A DNA stretch of 64,000 nucleotides from Megamerina dolium (lineage: Eukaryota > Arthropoda > Insecta > Diptera > Megamerinidae), in assembly GCA_963854835.1 (NCBI GenBank), contig OY978525.1, positions 111,489,417 through 111,553,416 of the forward strand. The letters are read 5' to 3'. The notes under the pieces are model-generated. The model ran no database searches and was not told the origin of the DNA. It worked only from the letters and a program-made list of their open reading frames with translations. Of the stretch, positions 1 to 14,403 are shown one piece after another. Every line of letters begins with the position of its first letter. Positions within the stretch are counted from its first letter, which is position 1. A program made the position numbers and the translations under genes.

Positions 1-92
1 GTATTATAGAAAGAAATCAATTTTATACATTACATTTTTATTATAATTTAAACTTTATTATTAATCCAATAAAAATGACAAAATAACAGACT

Positions 93-1239
93 TTATTGCA
101 CGGCTTCTTTAGAAGTTTCTGTACTACCTTGTAGTTCTTTTAATTTTTGCTCAAAAAATGTTTTTCGCAATGTTAATGGCATTGATTTCTGTCGCAGAAA
201 GTAATTCTCGTTACCCTTCGCCGTATAAGTGTTATCACCAAGTAGTGCACGCAAAGCCATATTCTTCTTCAGGTTCTTATCATAATAACGTATGCCAGCT
301 TCTACGAATTCCGGACCCATGGACGAAAGTTTCTTATCAATGTCAGCATCGTAGGAGACTTGTGTGAAATCCTTTAAAAATGACCAACTGCCTACACCAA
401 AACAACTCAATATCGAATACATGACACAGCGTAACTAAAAAAAAAGTAGTCAAATAACATAACATATCTATGTGTATTTAATTCCCTATTACACTTACTG
501 CGAATGGCCTCGAAAGCAAATCTAGACGCTTATTCAAATAACTGCCCAGTGTGTAGACCATTAGAAAAGATATACTTGGAAACAATGAATTTAACAGTAT
601 TCGGTGCGATTGCAACTGCAATAAGGTTTTGCAAAGTCCGAATACTTGCTCATCGGGCGAAAGCACAATTGATTCCTCTAATAGCTTGCCACTTTCAGTG
701 TTCCATTTGATTTTCTCATCACGAAAACGTATTTCATTACGATTTATCTCATCTACATTGGTGTAATTGTAATTCGCTGGGATACCCAATGCACAACCAA
801 AACGATATTTTGTTGAACCTAATAACATTCATTGTAATCGATTGTAGAATGTTAAATATGGGCAATCAAGATACGCACCTGCATGAAATAGATCAAATCC
901 AAACACGGTAAATGGTCGTATAATTAATTTTTCATAATCATTTATTTCCAACTTATCCATTGCATATTCAAGACGTTGACGAACTCGTTCCGACACTGGA
1001 CGTTCAACACCATTACTACGAAATGCGTTCAGATTTTAATGAAAAACACTACGTCTTTCTAATATTCATACAACTTACTCATAGCATTGCATAAATTCCC
1101 GATAATATTTTAGTCCAACTGTGTGTGGCAAAAAATTTCCAAAAAATAATCCAATTGTTGTGGCACCGGCAGCAAAAAAAACAACCTTTCGCCCTTCGGT
1201 TGTTTGGAAAAAACGACGTTTTATATTCTGCTTTTGCAT
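93..1239 (-). CDS. TMEM177: TMEM177 orthologue, complete, four coding exons
   Basis: The family is a mitochondrial inner-membrane protein that associates with COX20 and the COX2 assembly intermediate (established knowledge). I rebuilt exons 1079-1239, 879-1015, 499-818 and 93-434. Introns begin GTAAGT, GTGCGT and GTAAGT and end in AG, and the phases join. The product is 319 aa, close to the roughly 311 aa of the human protein. Visible conserved parts are a membrane segment near residues 15-35 (VVFFAAGATTIGLFFGN), the central FGCALGIPANYN stretch, a second hydrophobic stretch, and the C-terminal block IRYYDKNLKKNMALRALLG with NYFLRQKSMPLTLRK. An in-frame ATG at 1311 would add 24 residues. I chose the ATG at 1239 because family members begin just before the first membrane segment. 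Identification is by recalled family similarity, not by a search. Confidence 0.85.
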
Positions 1240-1440
1240 TTTGATAATTCTTTCTAGTCTTCTATACAGTTCACCAATAGAATTGGAAATTAGCCGGCAC
1301 TGCTCATCCAAATCGCATCAACAAAGTGCGTTTTTTCCCGTAATACATTTTGACAGTTCTCAAATTGCATAATTCACATATGATATTTTAGCGTTGCCAC
1401 CTACGTTGCAGCAGAAAAGTGAAAAAGAGGGGGAAAAAAT

Positions 1441-1524
1441 ATGTCGATAATTGAAGAAAATGTGAAAAAATTCGAAGAGCAATATTCGAAAATCGAAGTT
1501 TGCTGTTACAACGCTGTCCATTAA
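1441..1524 (+). CDS. 27-codon short ORF divergent from TMEM177, doubtful
   Basis: A short ORF (MSIIEENVKKFEEQYSKIEV...) starts about 200 bases from the TMEM177 start on the opposite strand. It could be the first exon of a divergent gene, a small peptide, or chance. No convincing donor or downstream exon was found before the SINE at 1.59 kb. The amphipathic, charged composition is slightly unlike the surrounding AT-rich background. Confidence 0.1.
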   Translation: MSIIEENVKKFEEQYSKIEVCCYNAVH

Positions 1525-1588
1525 CAGTGGGATATTTAATTAGAGACTTGAGAAGTTCTTAGTTAAATTTCATTAAGTTTCTATAATT

Positions 1589-1963
1589 AATAGTGGGTGC
1601 CGTAGCTCAGTGGTTAGTGTGTTCGCCTTCTGATCTGTAGGTCGGTGGTTCAATCCCCGGCTGATGCATAACAAATTTAATATCGATAAGATTTTTCTTT
1701 CGAACGGTACCCACCTGTCGGCAAGCAATTGGCAATTCTTCCGACAGTAACAACTTGCCATGAAAAAAAGCTTCTTAAAGAACTCTGTGACAATGCTCAG
1801 AAAAAGTGATGTCACAAGTGTTCTGCCGTTCGGAACCGGCTAAAATAAGTAGGTCCCTTCTAATATTGTCCAAAATTTAAGACGCACAACAGTAATGGAA
1901 GAGAAGCTCGGCCAATGAGCCCTTTGGGGCTTTATGTGGCCACATATTTATTTATTTTTTTTA
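1589..1963 (+). mobile_element. tRNA-derived SINE, full-length copy with target-site duplication
   Basis: The head carries pol III promoter boxes of a tRNA gene: A box TAGCTCAGTGG near 1603 and B box GGTTCAATCCC near 1648. It is followed by a non-tRNA body (TTTCGAACGGTACCCAC, CAGTAACAACTTGCCATG, GAGCCCTTTGGGGC). The insertion is flanked by a 10-bp duplication TTCTATAATT at 1579-1588 and 1964-1973. The acceptor stem does not pair, so it is not a functional tRNA gene. A second copy lies at 4.66 kb and a tail fragment at 44.9 kb. Confidence 0.75.
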
Positions 1964-1974
1964 TTCTATAATTG

Positions 1975-3980
<2,006 letters not shown>

Positions 3981-3992
3981 GGGTGGACAGTT

Positions 3993-4345
3993 TGGAATTA
4001 TAATCGACTATAAAAAAAAAACTAATTGTCAATTTTTTTTAAGTTATGAGTTAATTAGAAAGATTGGACTTTTCCAATTTAACACCATTCAATAGAACAC
4101 AACATTCAAATGACTGCCGTAGCTAACTTTACAGTACCCCATCCGATCAACTCAATTTTTTCCGACATTTTCGATTGTTTGGGCTTCAATCTCATGAATG
4201 GCAACTTTGATTTCGTGTTTCAAGGGCTCAGTCGTCTATGGATTGTTAGCGTAATACTTATCCTTAACGGCTCCCCATACAAAATAGTCCAATCAGGCAA
4301 AATCACAGCTCTGAGGCGGTCACTTGACATCAGCATGTGCATCAT
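3993..4345 (-). mobile_element. Mariner-like transposase relic, 3' part with one inverted terminus
   Basis: The terminus at 3993 (GGAATTATAATCGACTATAA) matches that of a related relic at 63.14-63.66 kb. The minus strand encodes a decayed C-terminal transposase segment (FxWGAVKDK-like, then a helix rich in I/E/K). The shared block CCCCATCCGATCAAC near 4137 recurs near 63189. The rest of the element is missing. Confidence 0.6.
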
Positions 4346-4656
4346 GTGCTGAGAGGCGACAACTTTCTTTGACTGGTTTCGAAATCACTACTGCCAAGGA
4401 TGGATTTTTGAAATTTTCAAATATTTTTATTTATATATGTAGTAAGCAATTAGCTACTCACACGACACATTATGATTCGCGTTCGTGTCGCGTTGAGTTT
4501 TATATATTCAATTTGGACACCAGCTTTTGTCAAATTAACAGCGAAGCGTCCGGAAAAAGTATAACTCTACTACTTTTCCATCCCTGCAATTATTTAGCCA
4601 AAGTAACAAAGTTTCAACATTACGAGGTGCTTAAAGTGCGATAAAATGATGTAGAT

Positions 4657-5163
4657 GTGCTCGGATGCGTAACTGAGTGGTTAGTGCGATCCATGACCTT
4701 CTCATCTGTAGGTCGTGGGTATCAATCCCCGGTTAAAGCACAAGTTTAATAACAAAAATATATATCTTTCGAACGGTACCCACTTGTAGGCACATAATTG
4801 GCAATCCTCCCGGCAGTAACAATTTGCCATGATAAAGCTTCTAAAAGAGCTCTGTGACAAAGTTCAGAAAAGTTGATGGCGCAAGAATGCTGCCGTTCGA
4901 AACTGACTAATATAAGTATATAAGTAGGGCCTTTCTAAAAATAAATACATATGTGTTACATATAGACTGCGGAAGGGCCTTTGGCTGAGCTGTTCTTTCA
5001 GTACTATTGTGCGTGTTAAATTTTGGACAATTAGGCGTATTGGGGTCCCTTCTAATACTGTCCAAAATTTAATACACACACACACACACACAACAGTACC
5101 TGAACAGAAGGCCCGGTAAAGGGCCTTTTGGGGCCTATAAGTGCCATATTTATTTTTTGTATT
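4657..5163 (+). mobile_element. Second SINE copy with an inverted duplication of its own tail
   Basis: The tRNA-like head (AACTGAGTGGTTAGTG, GTATCAATCCCC) and body (TTTCGAACGGTACCCAC, CAGTAACAATTTGCCATG) match the copy at 1.59 kb. The tail is present twice in opposite orientation. About 4968-5035 carries AGGGCCTTTGGC...TTAAATTTTGGACA, and 5045-5145 carries its reverse complement with a (CA)n expansion. A clear target duplication was not found. Confidence 0.65.
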
Positions 5164-5164
5164 C

Positions 5165-5849
5165 AAGCAAGGTAAACAGAAAAATTAAATATTATTTTTT
5201 GTTTCTCTAACATGCCTACTTACCAACAAAACAATTTGTAATTTGTCTTCACTTCTACATGTAATTGCACCTTCAATTTGCATTTGCATAAATTGAATAT
5301 GATTCTCTATGATATAACAATGATATCGCATTGCGTATTAACGATTATACATATTTGGATAAAAATCAAAATAAAAAGAAAATTTTTAGAGAATTATAAT
5401 ACCAAATGAGAGATAAAGAAACAATATATGTACATTTCAATTGAAATACAAAATTATTTTTATTAAAAAGAAAAAAAAAAGGAATTTAAAAAAATAAAAA
5501 TAATAGCAATATCAAAAAATGAAAAATATACGTATTCTAGTATTTTTATTTTTTTATTTTTTTTGTAAATATTTATATTGTATTATGAACGAACGACATT
5601 TTTCTTACTTGTTTATTTTTTTTTTTTATTGATTTCTGAAATGTTTCGTTTTTAATTTCCGTTATCTTTTTAACTTATTTATAGTAATAATATATATGTA
5701 TAATTAATTTATTAATTATTACAATAATAATTATCGTACTTTTTTTTTAATAATATTTATTTTGTTTTTTTTTTGTAGTTTAATTGTAATTTATTTATTT
5801 ACTTTCTTGTTTGCTTGTTTATTATTTGTCTGTCTTAATTTTTAACACA

Positions 5850-5929
<80 letters not shown>

Positions 5930-5933
5930 GTAC

Positions 5934-5996
<63 letters not shown>

Positions 5997-8430
5997 TCTT
6001 ATACAGGAAATTAAAATAAATGTATATTTATATAGATTATGTACTTATGTCTAAGTGAATATTTAAAATTTTTTTATCGACGAGCGTTATATAATACAAG
6101 TAATGAATATTTGAATTCTCTTTTATTTTCTTCTTGCGCTATATTTCCTTGTCATTCTTTTTAAATTGGACACATACTCAAATGCACATTCACACACGCA
6201 CACGCACACATATATAAATATACATATGTGTGCGAGTGTGTGTGTGTGCGTGTGCACTTATAAATATTTATGTCAAAATGTTCTTCTCCTACACACAGTT
6301 TAATATACGCTATAATTATGCAATATTTAAGTATAAATATATTTTCATTTACGTTGTTATAATGAATAATGTTAATAATAATTATAATCATATTAATCAT
6401 ATTTGCAGTTATTTGTATATGAGTGTGTAACTACTTAATTATATAGAATTTTTATTATTCAGTGAGTTAGGAGGAGGATTGTTTGATGAAGAATTTTAAA
6501 TACACAAAAGAAAAAAACATGAAATACTCTACTCATGTGTGTGTAGATACATGTAAGTAGAACAAATGAAAAAATATTTATATTAAAATATGAATAAAAT
6601 AAAGCATAAAATAATTACAAAAATTAATTATACTCATAATAATAATAATAATAATAATAATTGTAATGAAAAAAAGAGGGAATAATTAAGATTCATACAT
6701 TTATATTAAATCTACTACTCTATATATATATTGAAATTTTTGTATTTATATTTATGTATATATATACTATGTATAGATGTATGGTATATTCTATAGATTT
6801 GTAATAAAATTAAGTGTATTTTTCGCATTTTATATAGTATAGTTTACACACATATACATTAAATTTATTCAAATATGTACATATTATATATATCGGCATT
6901 AAATATATATGTATCTATATATATATATATATATATAATTCTCCAAATAGCAAATGGTATGAGTGCCCATATGTCTATGTGTGTGTGTGTGCGAATTGCA
7001 TGCAAAATGTTTCAATCATCATTTAAGTAAAAATTAATTAGCATAAATTTCATGTAATCACATCTCTTTTAGTTAGAATTATGGAGTATGTATATATGTA
7101 TGTATGTATGTATGTGATTGCAACAAATATGTTTTGTTAGTGCAATTTTTTTTTATCAATAAAAAACAAAATAAATAAAACACAAAACACAAAACAAAAA
7201 TTTTGCACCACATTTTTCAATTACAATTGCTTTTATGGAAGCAATAAATTTGTGAAATTTTTCATCAACTTATTTTGTTCAGTAATAAGATCATCAACAT
7301 TTCTAATAAATAGTAGTGGTAGTGGTAGTAGTGTATTTCTTAGTGTTAGTAGTAGTCGATTAGTCATAGTCATAATATTACGTCTAAGAGTTTGTTTAAA
7401 TAATTTGATTTTTTTTTTCTTTTGTTCTTATTACTATCATCATCATAATGTATTTACAAAATCATAGAAAAAAATTCAATTAAACAAAACTAAAGAATTT
7501 ATCAAATAATCATAGTAATTTTTTTTCATTCTTTCTACATATACAATATATATATATATATACATGTTAAGCACAAATACAAATACATAGTTGATAATAC
7601 ATACATACATTACTCTACTAGTACTACAACATAGGGTTGATGATGAGAAAATTAAATTATGATTCATCTACAATATATTCTTGTACATTTTCTTGTTATT
7701 GTTGTAAACAATAATTATTATTATTATTATTATTAATAATTTCATGTACCTATATACATACTTACATGCATATTTTCAAGTATAGATTCATTATATCTAC
7801 TATATACTGTATATCTCTATATAGTAGCACATTTATTTATATGAATATATTGTTGTTTGAATACGCAAATATATGTGTAATTAACTTAATATGCAACAAG
7901 TTGACATAAAATAATTTTTTTTACATTATACTACACACACACACACATATTTCATGTATGTTTATATGTATTTAAAATGTTTTAATTACGATATAATTAT
8001 AAACTTAGCAAGAAAACACCTAACTACTGGGTTTTGTTTTGTTTTTGTAAATGTGTATGTGTATCTATACTTACAATGTTAAGACTAACGCTCTATGTTC
8101 ATATTGATGTATATATATGTGTGTGTTGTATGAATGTACTTGCTTGTATGCATGTATGGTGTAGGTTTGTCGTTATATCTAAATAATAATTTAATTTTTA
8201 TATATAAGGTAGCTTCTTGCAAAATTCCTTTTCGTTTTTATTTGTTTTAATTAATCCCTTGTTAACGTTGTATATTTTTTTTTGTATATTTTGTTGTGGT
8301 TGTTGTTGTTGTTATTGTTGTTCTTAGCTCGCATGATAAAAATCCACCTAACACTGTTGAATTAGACGCAATCACCTAACTTTTTTTGCTAGTTTTTCAT
8401 ATTGTATGGATTCTTATCACTGAGTTGTTC
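5165..8430 (-). other. 3' flank and probable long 3' UTR of sbb, microsatellite-rich
   Basis: Immediately downstream of the sbb stop codon, this stretch is nearly all AT with TA, CA, TAA and TATG simple repeats. Short ORFs here are repeat shadows. Fly sbb-type genes have long AT-rich 3' UTRs, so part of this is probably transcribed. Many AATAAA-like hexamers occur on the minus strand, so the polyadenylation site cannot be chosen by eye. Confidence 0.4.
5849..5991. repeat. (TA)n microsatellite, two blocks
   Basis: Two TA runs are separated by TGTATATGTACA around 5924-5935. The array lies in the sbb 3' flank. Confidence 0.85.
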
Positions 8431-8504
8431 TCATTTGGCTGGTCCAGGAGGAAATGGATTTATCACAGCAACAGCCGCTGCTTGTTGGCTAGCCAATACA
8501 GCTG
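8431..8504 (-). CDS. sbb: sbb terminal coding exon 12
   Basis: This 74-nt exon is too short to show up as an ORF. The acceptor TTTTATAG precedes CAGCTG at 8504 and the frame reads [20 protein letters not shown], then GPAK and TGA at 8431-8433. Vertebrate ZNF609 also ends with a ...VASQQ...YPPP-like tail, and the phase matches exon 11. The intron in front is 2,400 nt and carries two inverted-repeat elements. Confidence 0.85.
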
Positions 8505-11500
8505 CTATAAAATAGAAAATATTATATAAATATAATAAGCAAGTTAAAATAAATAAGAGAATTTCAAACAATCTAGAGAGATTCAAATTTTATTCTGCAC
8601 CCATATGAGAGTTACATGAAATTGATATTGATATTTATAGAAGGCCCCACTTGAATCTTGGTAACACTACTTGGAAGTATTAAAGTTCAACACTGTACAA
8701 ATAAGATGAATATAGTTTAGTGATGCATAGAACCGAGGAATCAAAACGGGAAAACCGGGTCCGGGTCAATGAACGGGTCTTACAAGAACCGAAAAGTGGT
8801 TTAGAAGAAGCAAAAAATGGTGTTAGAAAAAACGAAAATCAAGTCCAAAGAGCTGAAAGACCACATACGAAAAATTTACAAATCTCTGTTTTACGCAGAA
8901 ACGTCGTACATTAAAGTACCGCTAGCTCGCACCGGTCCGGGTCTTATAAGAACCGAAAAGCGGTTCAGAAGAAGCAAAAAATGGTATCAGAAAAACTGAA
9001 AAACCACAGAAGAAATATTTACAACTCACTGTTTCACGCAGAAACGTCATACGTTAAAGTACTGCTAGCTCGCAGCTCAGTTCCAGTTTCATGTATTTTA
9101 TTTTTATTAAATTTTTGTCACAACAAACATCAATAAATCAAACATCAATTAACATCATCTTTACAACAAAAATATAAAAAGATATTGAATTTTTGTTGAA
9201 ACTGTTTTATCAAGTCCAAAAAACTAAAAAACCACAGACGACTAATTTACAAATCTGTAAATTACTGTTTTACTCAGAAACGCCATGCGTTAAAGTACCG
9301 GTAGCTTGCAGCTCGCACCGGTCCGGGTCTTATAAGAACCAAAAAGCGGTTTAGAAGAAGCAAAAAATGGTATCTGAAAAACCGAAAAATAGGTTCGAAA
9401 AACTGAAAAACTACAGAAGAAGTATGTACTACTCTCTGTTTTACGCAGAAATGTCGTACGTCAAAGTACCACTAGCCGGTTCCAATACTCGGTTTTCCTT
9501 GGAACCGTAGTCGACAGAACCGATCCTTTAAATACTCGGAACCGCACATTACTAATATACACTCTAGGCCCGTTCGTGCCACCTTGGCACAATAAAGATT
9601 GGGGTGGAGCGTTTTCAAGTAATAAATCTTGACATCCTAATTGTGTAAAATCGGACACTGTGCGTCGGTATTTATTAAATTTACAATCCCTGAAAAATTG
9701 GCGAGCTCTAGAATTGACAGCTAAAAAAGACGCGTAAACCTAATTGACGGTGAAAAAGACGTGTAAACATAATAGATGGCAAAGAAAGACGCGTAAACAT
9801 AATTGACGCCGAAGAAAGACGCGTAAATATAATTGACGGCGAAGAATGACGCGCATTAAAAATAAGCGTTGCCGGAGAATATTAAATCAAATTTTCATGA
9901 AATTTGTTTTAAAAGTAAATAAAAATAAATATACACAAAGCCTTTAATTGTATAACAGAAATTATATTTATTTCTTTTTCGTTCAAAAATTTATCAATAA
10001 AAAAAAAATAATATCTGAATTAAGTTTGAAATATAATTAGCTACAAATGTCATACATATCAATTTCTATAAAAAGCGTAGTAAAAAAATATATATATATG
10101 GTGCGCGTAGCTAAGTTATCACAAAAGAACGCCAAGAGGATTTCTAGGATATTTTTGAGTTGCTGATTCTGACATTTCCATTCTTTTACCGTTTGAATCA
10201 ATTATTTCTCCTAACAAATGTGGAACTCTTGAATTCACATTAATAAGATATTAATTTTACAAAATTTTGTTCAAAATTTACAATTCTAGTCTAAAATAAT
10301 TTGTTCTTAAAGGCAGTTTTATTAAATGCTATGGAAATCCAAAGCGATCTATAAATACTTGTGTAAGATATGGCAAAAAAACCTCGAAGATTCCATGGTT
10401 GTGTTATAGCAATCTATGATAAATCTTTCACAAAGCGTCTTTCTTCGTCGTCAAATATGTTAACGCGTCTTTCTTCGTCGTCAAATATGTTAACGCGTCT
10501 TTCTTCGTCGTCAATTATGCTTACACGTCTTTGTTGGCCGTCAACAATGGTTATGCGTCTTTCTTCAACGTTAAAACACTCATGCGTCTTTCTTCGTATG
10601 CACCGACGTTTTATTCTCTAACGGAACGGATAACGGAACATTGGCATCTATTGAAAATAGTATTTCAACGGAGTTTATATCACAAATAGGAGGCAGCTGC
10701 AGTGTAGGAATTATTCAGTCCATTTTCTCTCATTCATTTGCCTATTTTATATAAAACGTAGCTATCATTACTCATGGCATTTGAAATACTCATCTAACAC
10801 AACACACTAAACACTGTCTACATTTCCCGCACAACAAACAAACACTGGATGCAGAATATATAAATGTGATTGTGAAAGGAGGCTTTGAAATCAATTCAAC
10901 TTACCACCATAGGGTGTCGGATACATGGGATAACCCAAGCCGACATGCGTATGATGGTGTGTGTGCACATGTCGTTGTGGTGGTGGACTACGTGAATCGG
11001 TCGCACTGCCGGCAACACCAGCTACACTACCAGGAGGGCCACCACTGCCAGGACCGCCAACGCCACTACTATTACCACCTGGTCCACCACCACCACTACC
11101 ATTGGGTCCACCCACACCACCAATTTGTTGTTTGTGTGGATCACCAACACCAATAGGTCCACCGCTGGATAGTGGCCCAGGACCACCAGGACCACCACCG
11201 ATTGATTTTTGTGCAGCAATATCTTGTTTACTTGGTGGTCCACTGCCAACAACATTTCCGACACTTCCAACGCTGCCAACACTAACACCACCACCGCTAC
11301 CACCACCAATACCTCCACCACTACCAGCACCACCCATTGAGTTTGGGGGTGGCTGTAGATTTAAAGGCACACTACTGCCACCGCTGCCTGGTTGATTGGA
11401 AGGTGGTAAATGTCCTATTGAATTTGGTCCTCCTGGTCCCGAATTTGGGCCGTTACCTGGACCGCCACCACCACTGAGTCCTCCACCGCCGCCGCTGCCG

Positions 11501-14372
11501 CCTCCTCCGCCACCGCCAGCGCCACCACCACCACTACTACTACCTGGTGGTTGTTGTGGACCTACATTGGGACTAGATACGCTGACTTTGACCGCACCGG
11601 GACCGCCACCAGTTGGCGATTTTAATGCGCGCTCGCTTAATTCGTGTATCTTGTGCGTCGTATAGTATTGGCTTGCAGCATGATGCAACGCATCTAATGC
11701 CTTTGTACCGGGATTACGTGAGAGATCTTCGGGAGCATGATAACGTGGTATCGGCAAATGATAAGGTGGTGCATTGTATGGACCTGCTGCTGACATTAGC
11801 ACGTTGCGATAAACGGGATGATTCGGATCGAAACCGAATGGCGCTGGTGCAATGTATGACGGGTGCAGAAAGTATTGTGAAGTAGGCGGCGGAGGTGGAC
11901 CTTGCGTTTCCATAGTTGGTTTTTGACCTTCTTGTTTCACTTTGACATCCTCTTCTTGTTTTTGCTTCGGAGATTCTTTTGTTAGATTCGTAGCTTTGTT
12001 GTTAGACGAGGATGATTGTGATTTGGATTTTTGATGTTGTTGCTGTTGCTGCTGCTGCTGCTGCTGATGTTGTTGCTGTTGCTGATGCTGTTGTTGCTGC
12101 TGCTGCTGGTGGTGTTGTTGTTGCTGCTGTTGGTGCTGTTGCTGTTGTTGTTGTTGCTGCTGTTGTTGCTGCTGCTGCTGCTGCTGTTGCTGATGATGAT
12201 GATGCTGTTGCTGCTGCTGTTGGTGCTGATGCTGTTGCATTTGTTGCTGATGATGCTGCTGTAATGCATGCTGTTGCTGTTGTTGTACCAAAGCAAGTTG
12301 TTGCTGTTGCAGCTGTTGCTGATGCTGTGATGATTGATTTCCATCATCTTTATGTTGTGGTCCAGACTGTGGTTGCATTAAACCACAGCCAGGTTGTCCA
12401 CCACTAGCAGCATTTTGTGCTGCAACATTTTGACGCCGTTGCTGATCGGAAAATATATAATACCTAAAGAATGTTGAAGGAGAGAAGACAGACAGTATGA
12501 GTGAAGAGATCAAAGACGATGAATATGACGCTGTACCTTCTTAATTCCTCCTCACGTGATAGATGTTGCGCTGCCAAACTCATTGGATGACGCTGATAAA
12601 TGCTTGGATAGCCACCCAATGCTTGTAAATCCTTTGGATGCATAGCATGTGGTTGCTGTGGTAGTTGCAGCTGTGGCTGTTGCTGCTGCTGCTGCTGCAA
12701 TGGTGATTGCTGTTGAGGAGGATGATTCGAATTTGGTTCCTGTTTGATTTCTTGCTTTGTCATCGGTTCAGTTTTGATCAGTTTATTGGAAATCAACTGG
12801 AAACAATAGAAGACGATGGTAAAAAAATAAACCTTTTTGGGATATTTTGAGACTTTTGAGACTTACTTGTTGTTGTTGCTGTGGCGTCAATTTCGTATTT
12901 TCATGCGGACTGGGACTCTCTTTAGTGCGCTCATCTTTAATGCTAGGAGGTGGATGTTGTGGCATCGGTGGACCTTGTGGCTGTGGTGCACCAGGCATAC
13001 CGGGATGGCCAATCAAATGTTTAGCAGCATCTTCCGACGACACAATCGAAACGGGTCCATAATTCGGTTCCACATTATAGGGATATCCAGGTGCCATATA
13101 GCTAAGCAAAACGAATAGAAGTGTGAAAATCGCAAGTAACAACATTGGAAAATCCGAAGCAAACTTACTTGAATGGATAAAAATGCGATATGGGCTTTGC
13201 TGGTGTAGGTGTCGGTAATCCAGTGGGACCACAACCAGGTCCCAGACCAGGTAAACCACCCAAGCCTGGTGGTAAACCACTGCCCGGTGGCCCCACACCG
13301 CTCAGGTTCACTGGCGGCGGTGGTGGTTGCACTGGTGAATCTTTGCTATTGTTGTCTTGCGACTGATGCTGTTGCTGCTGTTGTTGCTGCGATTGTTGTA
13401 CCGATGTTTGCTGATGCTGTTGCTGAGGTTTCGTCATTAGATCAAGTGGTGGATCTTTATTCTTGTTGCTGTAATCAGTCATATGCGGCGATGGTTGCTG
13501 CTGCATATGATGTGGCATGTGCTGTTGCTGTTGATGTTGCTGCTGCTGCTGCTGCTGTTGATGTTGTTGCAATTGTTGCGCTTGCGACGTTGTCAATGGC
13601 AAAGGTGGCGGTTGCTGAAGTGCAGGCGGTAGACCTCCCTTGTTTGCTTGCTGCTGCTGCTGCTGCTGTTGTTGTTGGTGGTCTGGTGGAGGTGGCACCA
13701 TATATTGTTGTTGCTGATAAAACTGATACATGCCATAACCACCAAGTGGCGGAATTGGTGGTGGCCCACTACCTAAAACTGGTGGACCGACATCTTGTGG
13801 CTTCTTACTCAGCATATCAATATGCTTAGGTGGTTGAGCTTTATCTGCATAAAAAAAAAACGAAGTTTTTAATAATTGCCATTGTACACTTTTGCTCGCG
13901 CAAAACTTACCCATCATCTCCTGCTCCGCCACTGGTGTAGAATCATCGGATATATCACTGTATGCAGGACTTTGTACATCTTCACGCGTCATAGAGCCAT
14001 CATATTCACCAGGTCCAGGTGATTTACGATTCTTCTTCTGTTTACCACCGCTAATAGCAAATCCAGGAGCCGATTTTGTGGATAATGGAATACCTAAAAT
14101 ACGAATAGAATTTGTTATCGGACGGGCTCTGCGCGAAAATGTTGATATTATTTTGACACTACCTTGTTGCTGTAGATTTTGTACCGTTGGTGGTGGTCCA
14201 CCAGGATAAGTACCAGGTGGCAACTGCTGTTGTTGTTGTTGTTGCTGCATTGATTCTTGTGTGGCAGCATGTTGTGGAGGAGGCCTCAATGGACTTTGTC
14301 CAGGCATTGAATTAGGTGGCTGCCCTTGCTGACTTTGATTTGGTGCACCCGAGGCCTGTTGTTGCTGCTGCT

Positions 14373-14403
<31 letters not shown>

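Noticed and set aside
1600..1680. Possible tRNA gene
   Set aside because: A and B boxes are good but the acceptor stem does not pair, and a SINE body and target duplications follow.
5811..6014. 67-codon ORF of alternating Ile/Tyr
   Set aside because: It is the translation of the TA microsatellite.
8711..10605. CRISPR-like spaced repeats
   Set aside because: The units are contiguous, inverted between arrays and lie in a eukaryotic intron; there are no unique spacers or cas genes.
10961..11665. Plus-strand proline-rich ORFs
   Set aside because: They are shadows of the glycine-rich stretch of sbb on the minus strand.
12012..12407. Plus-strand Val/Ala- and Leu-rich ORFs opposite the polyQ exon
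   Set aside because: They are antisense shadows of CAG/CAA repeats in sbb exon 11; the sense strand has splice sites and conserved blocks.
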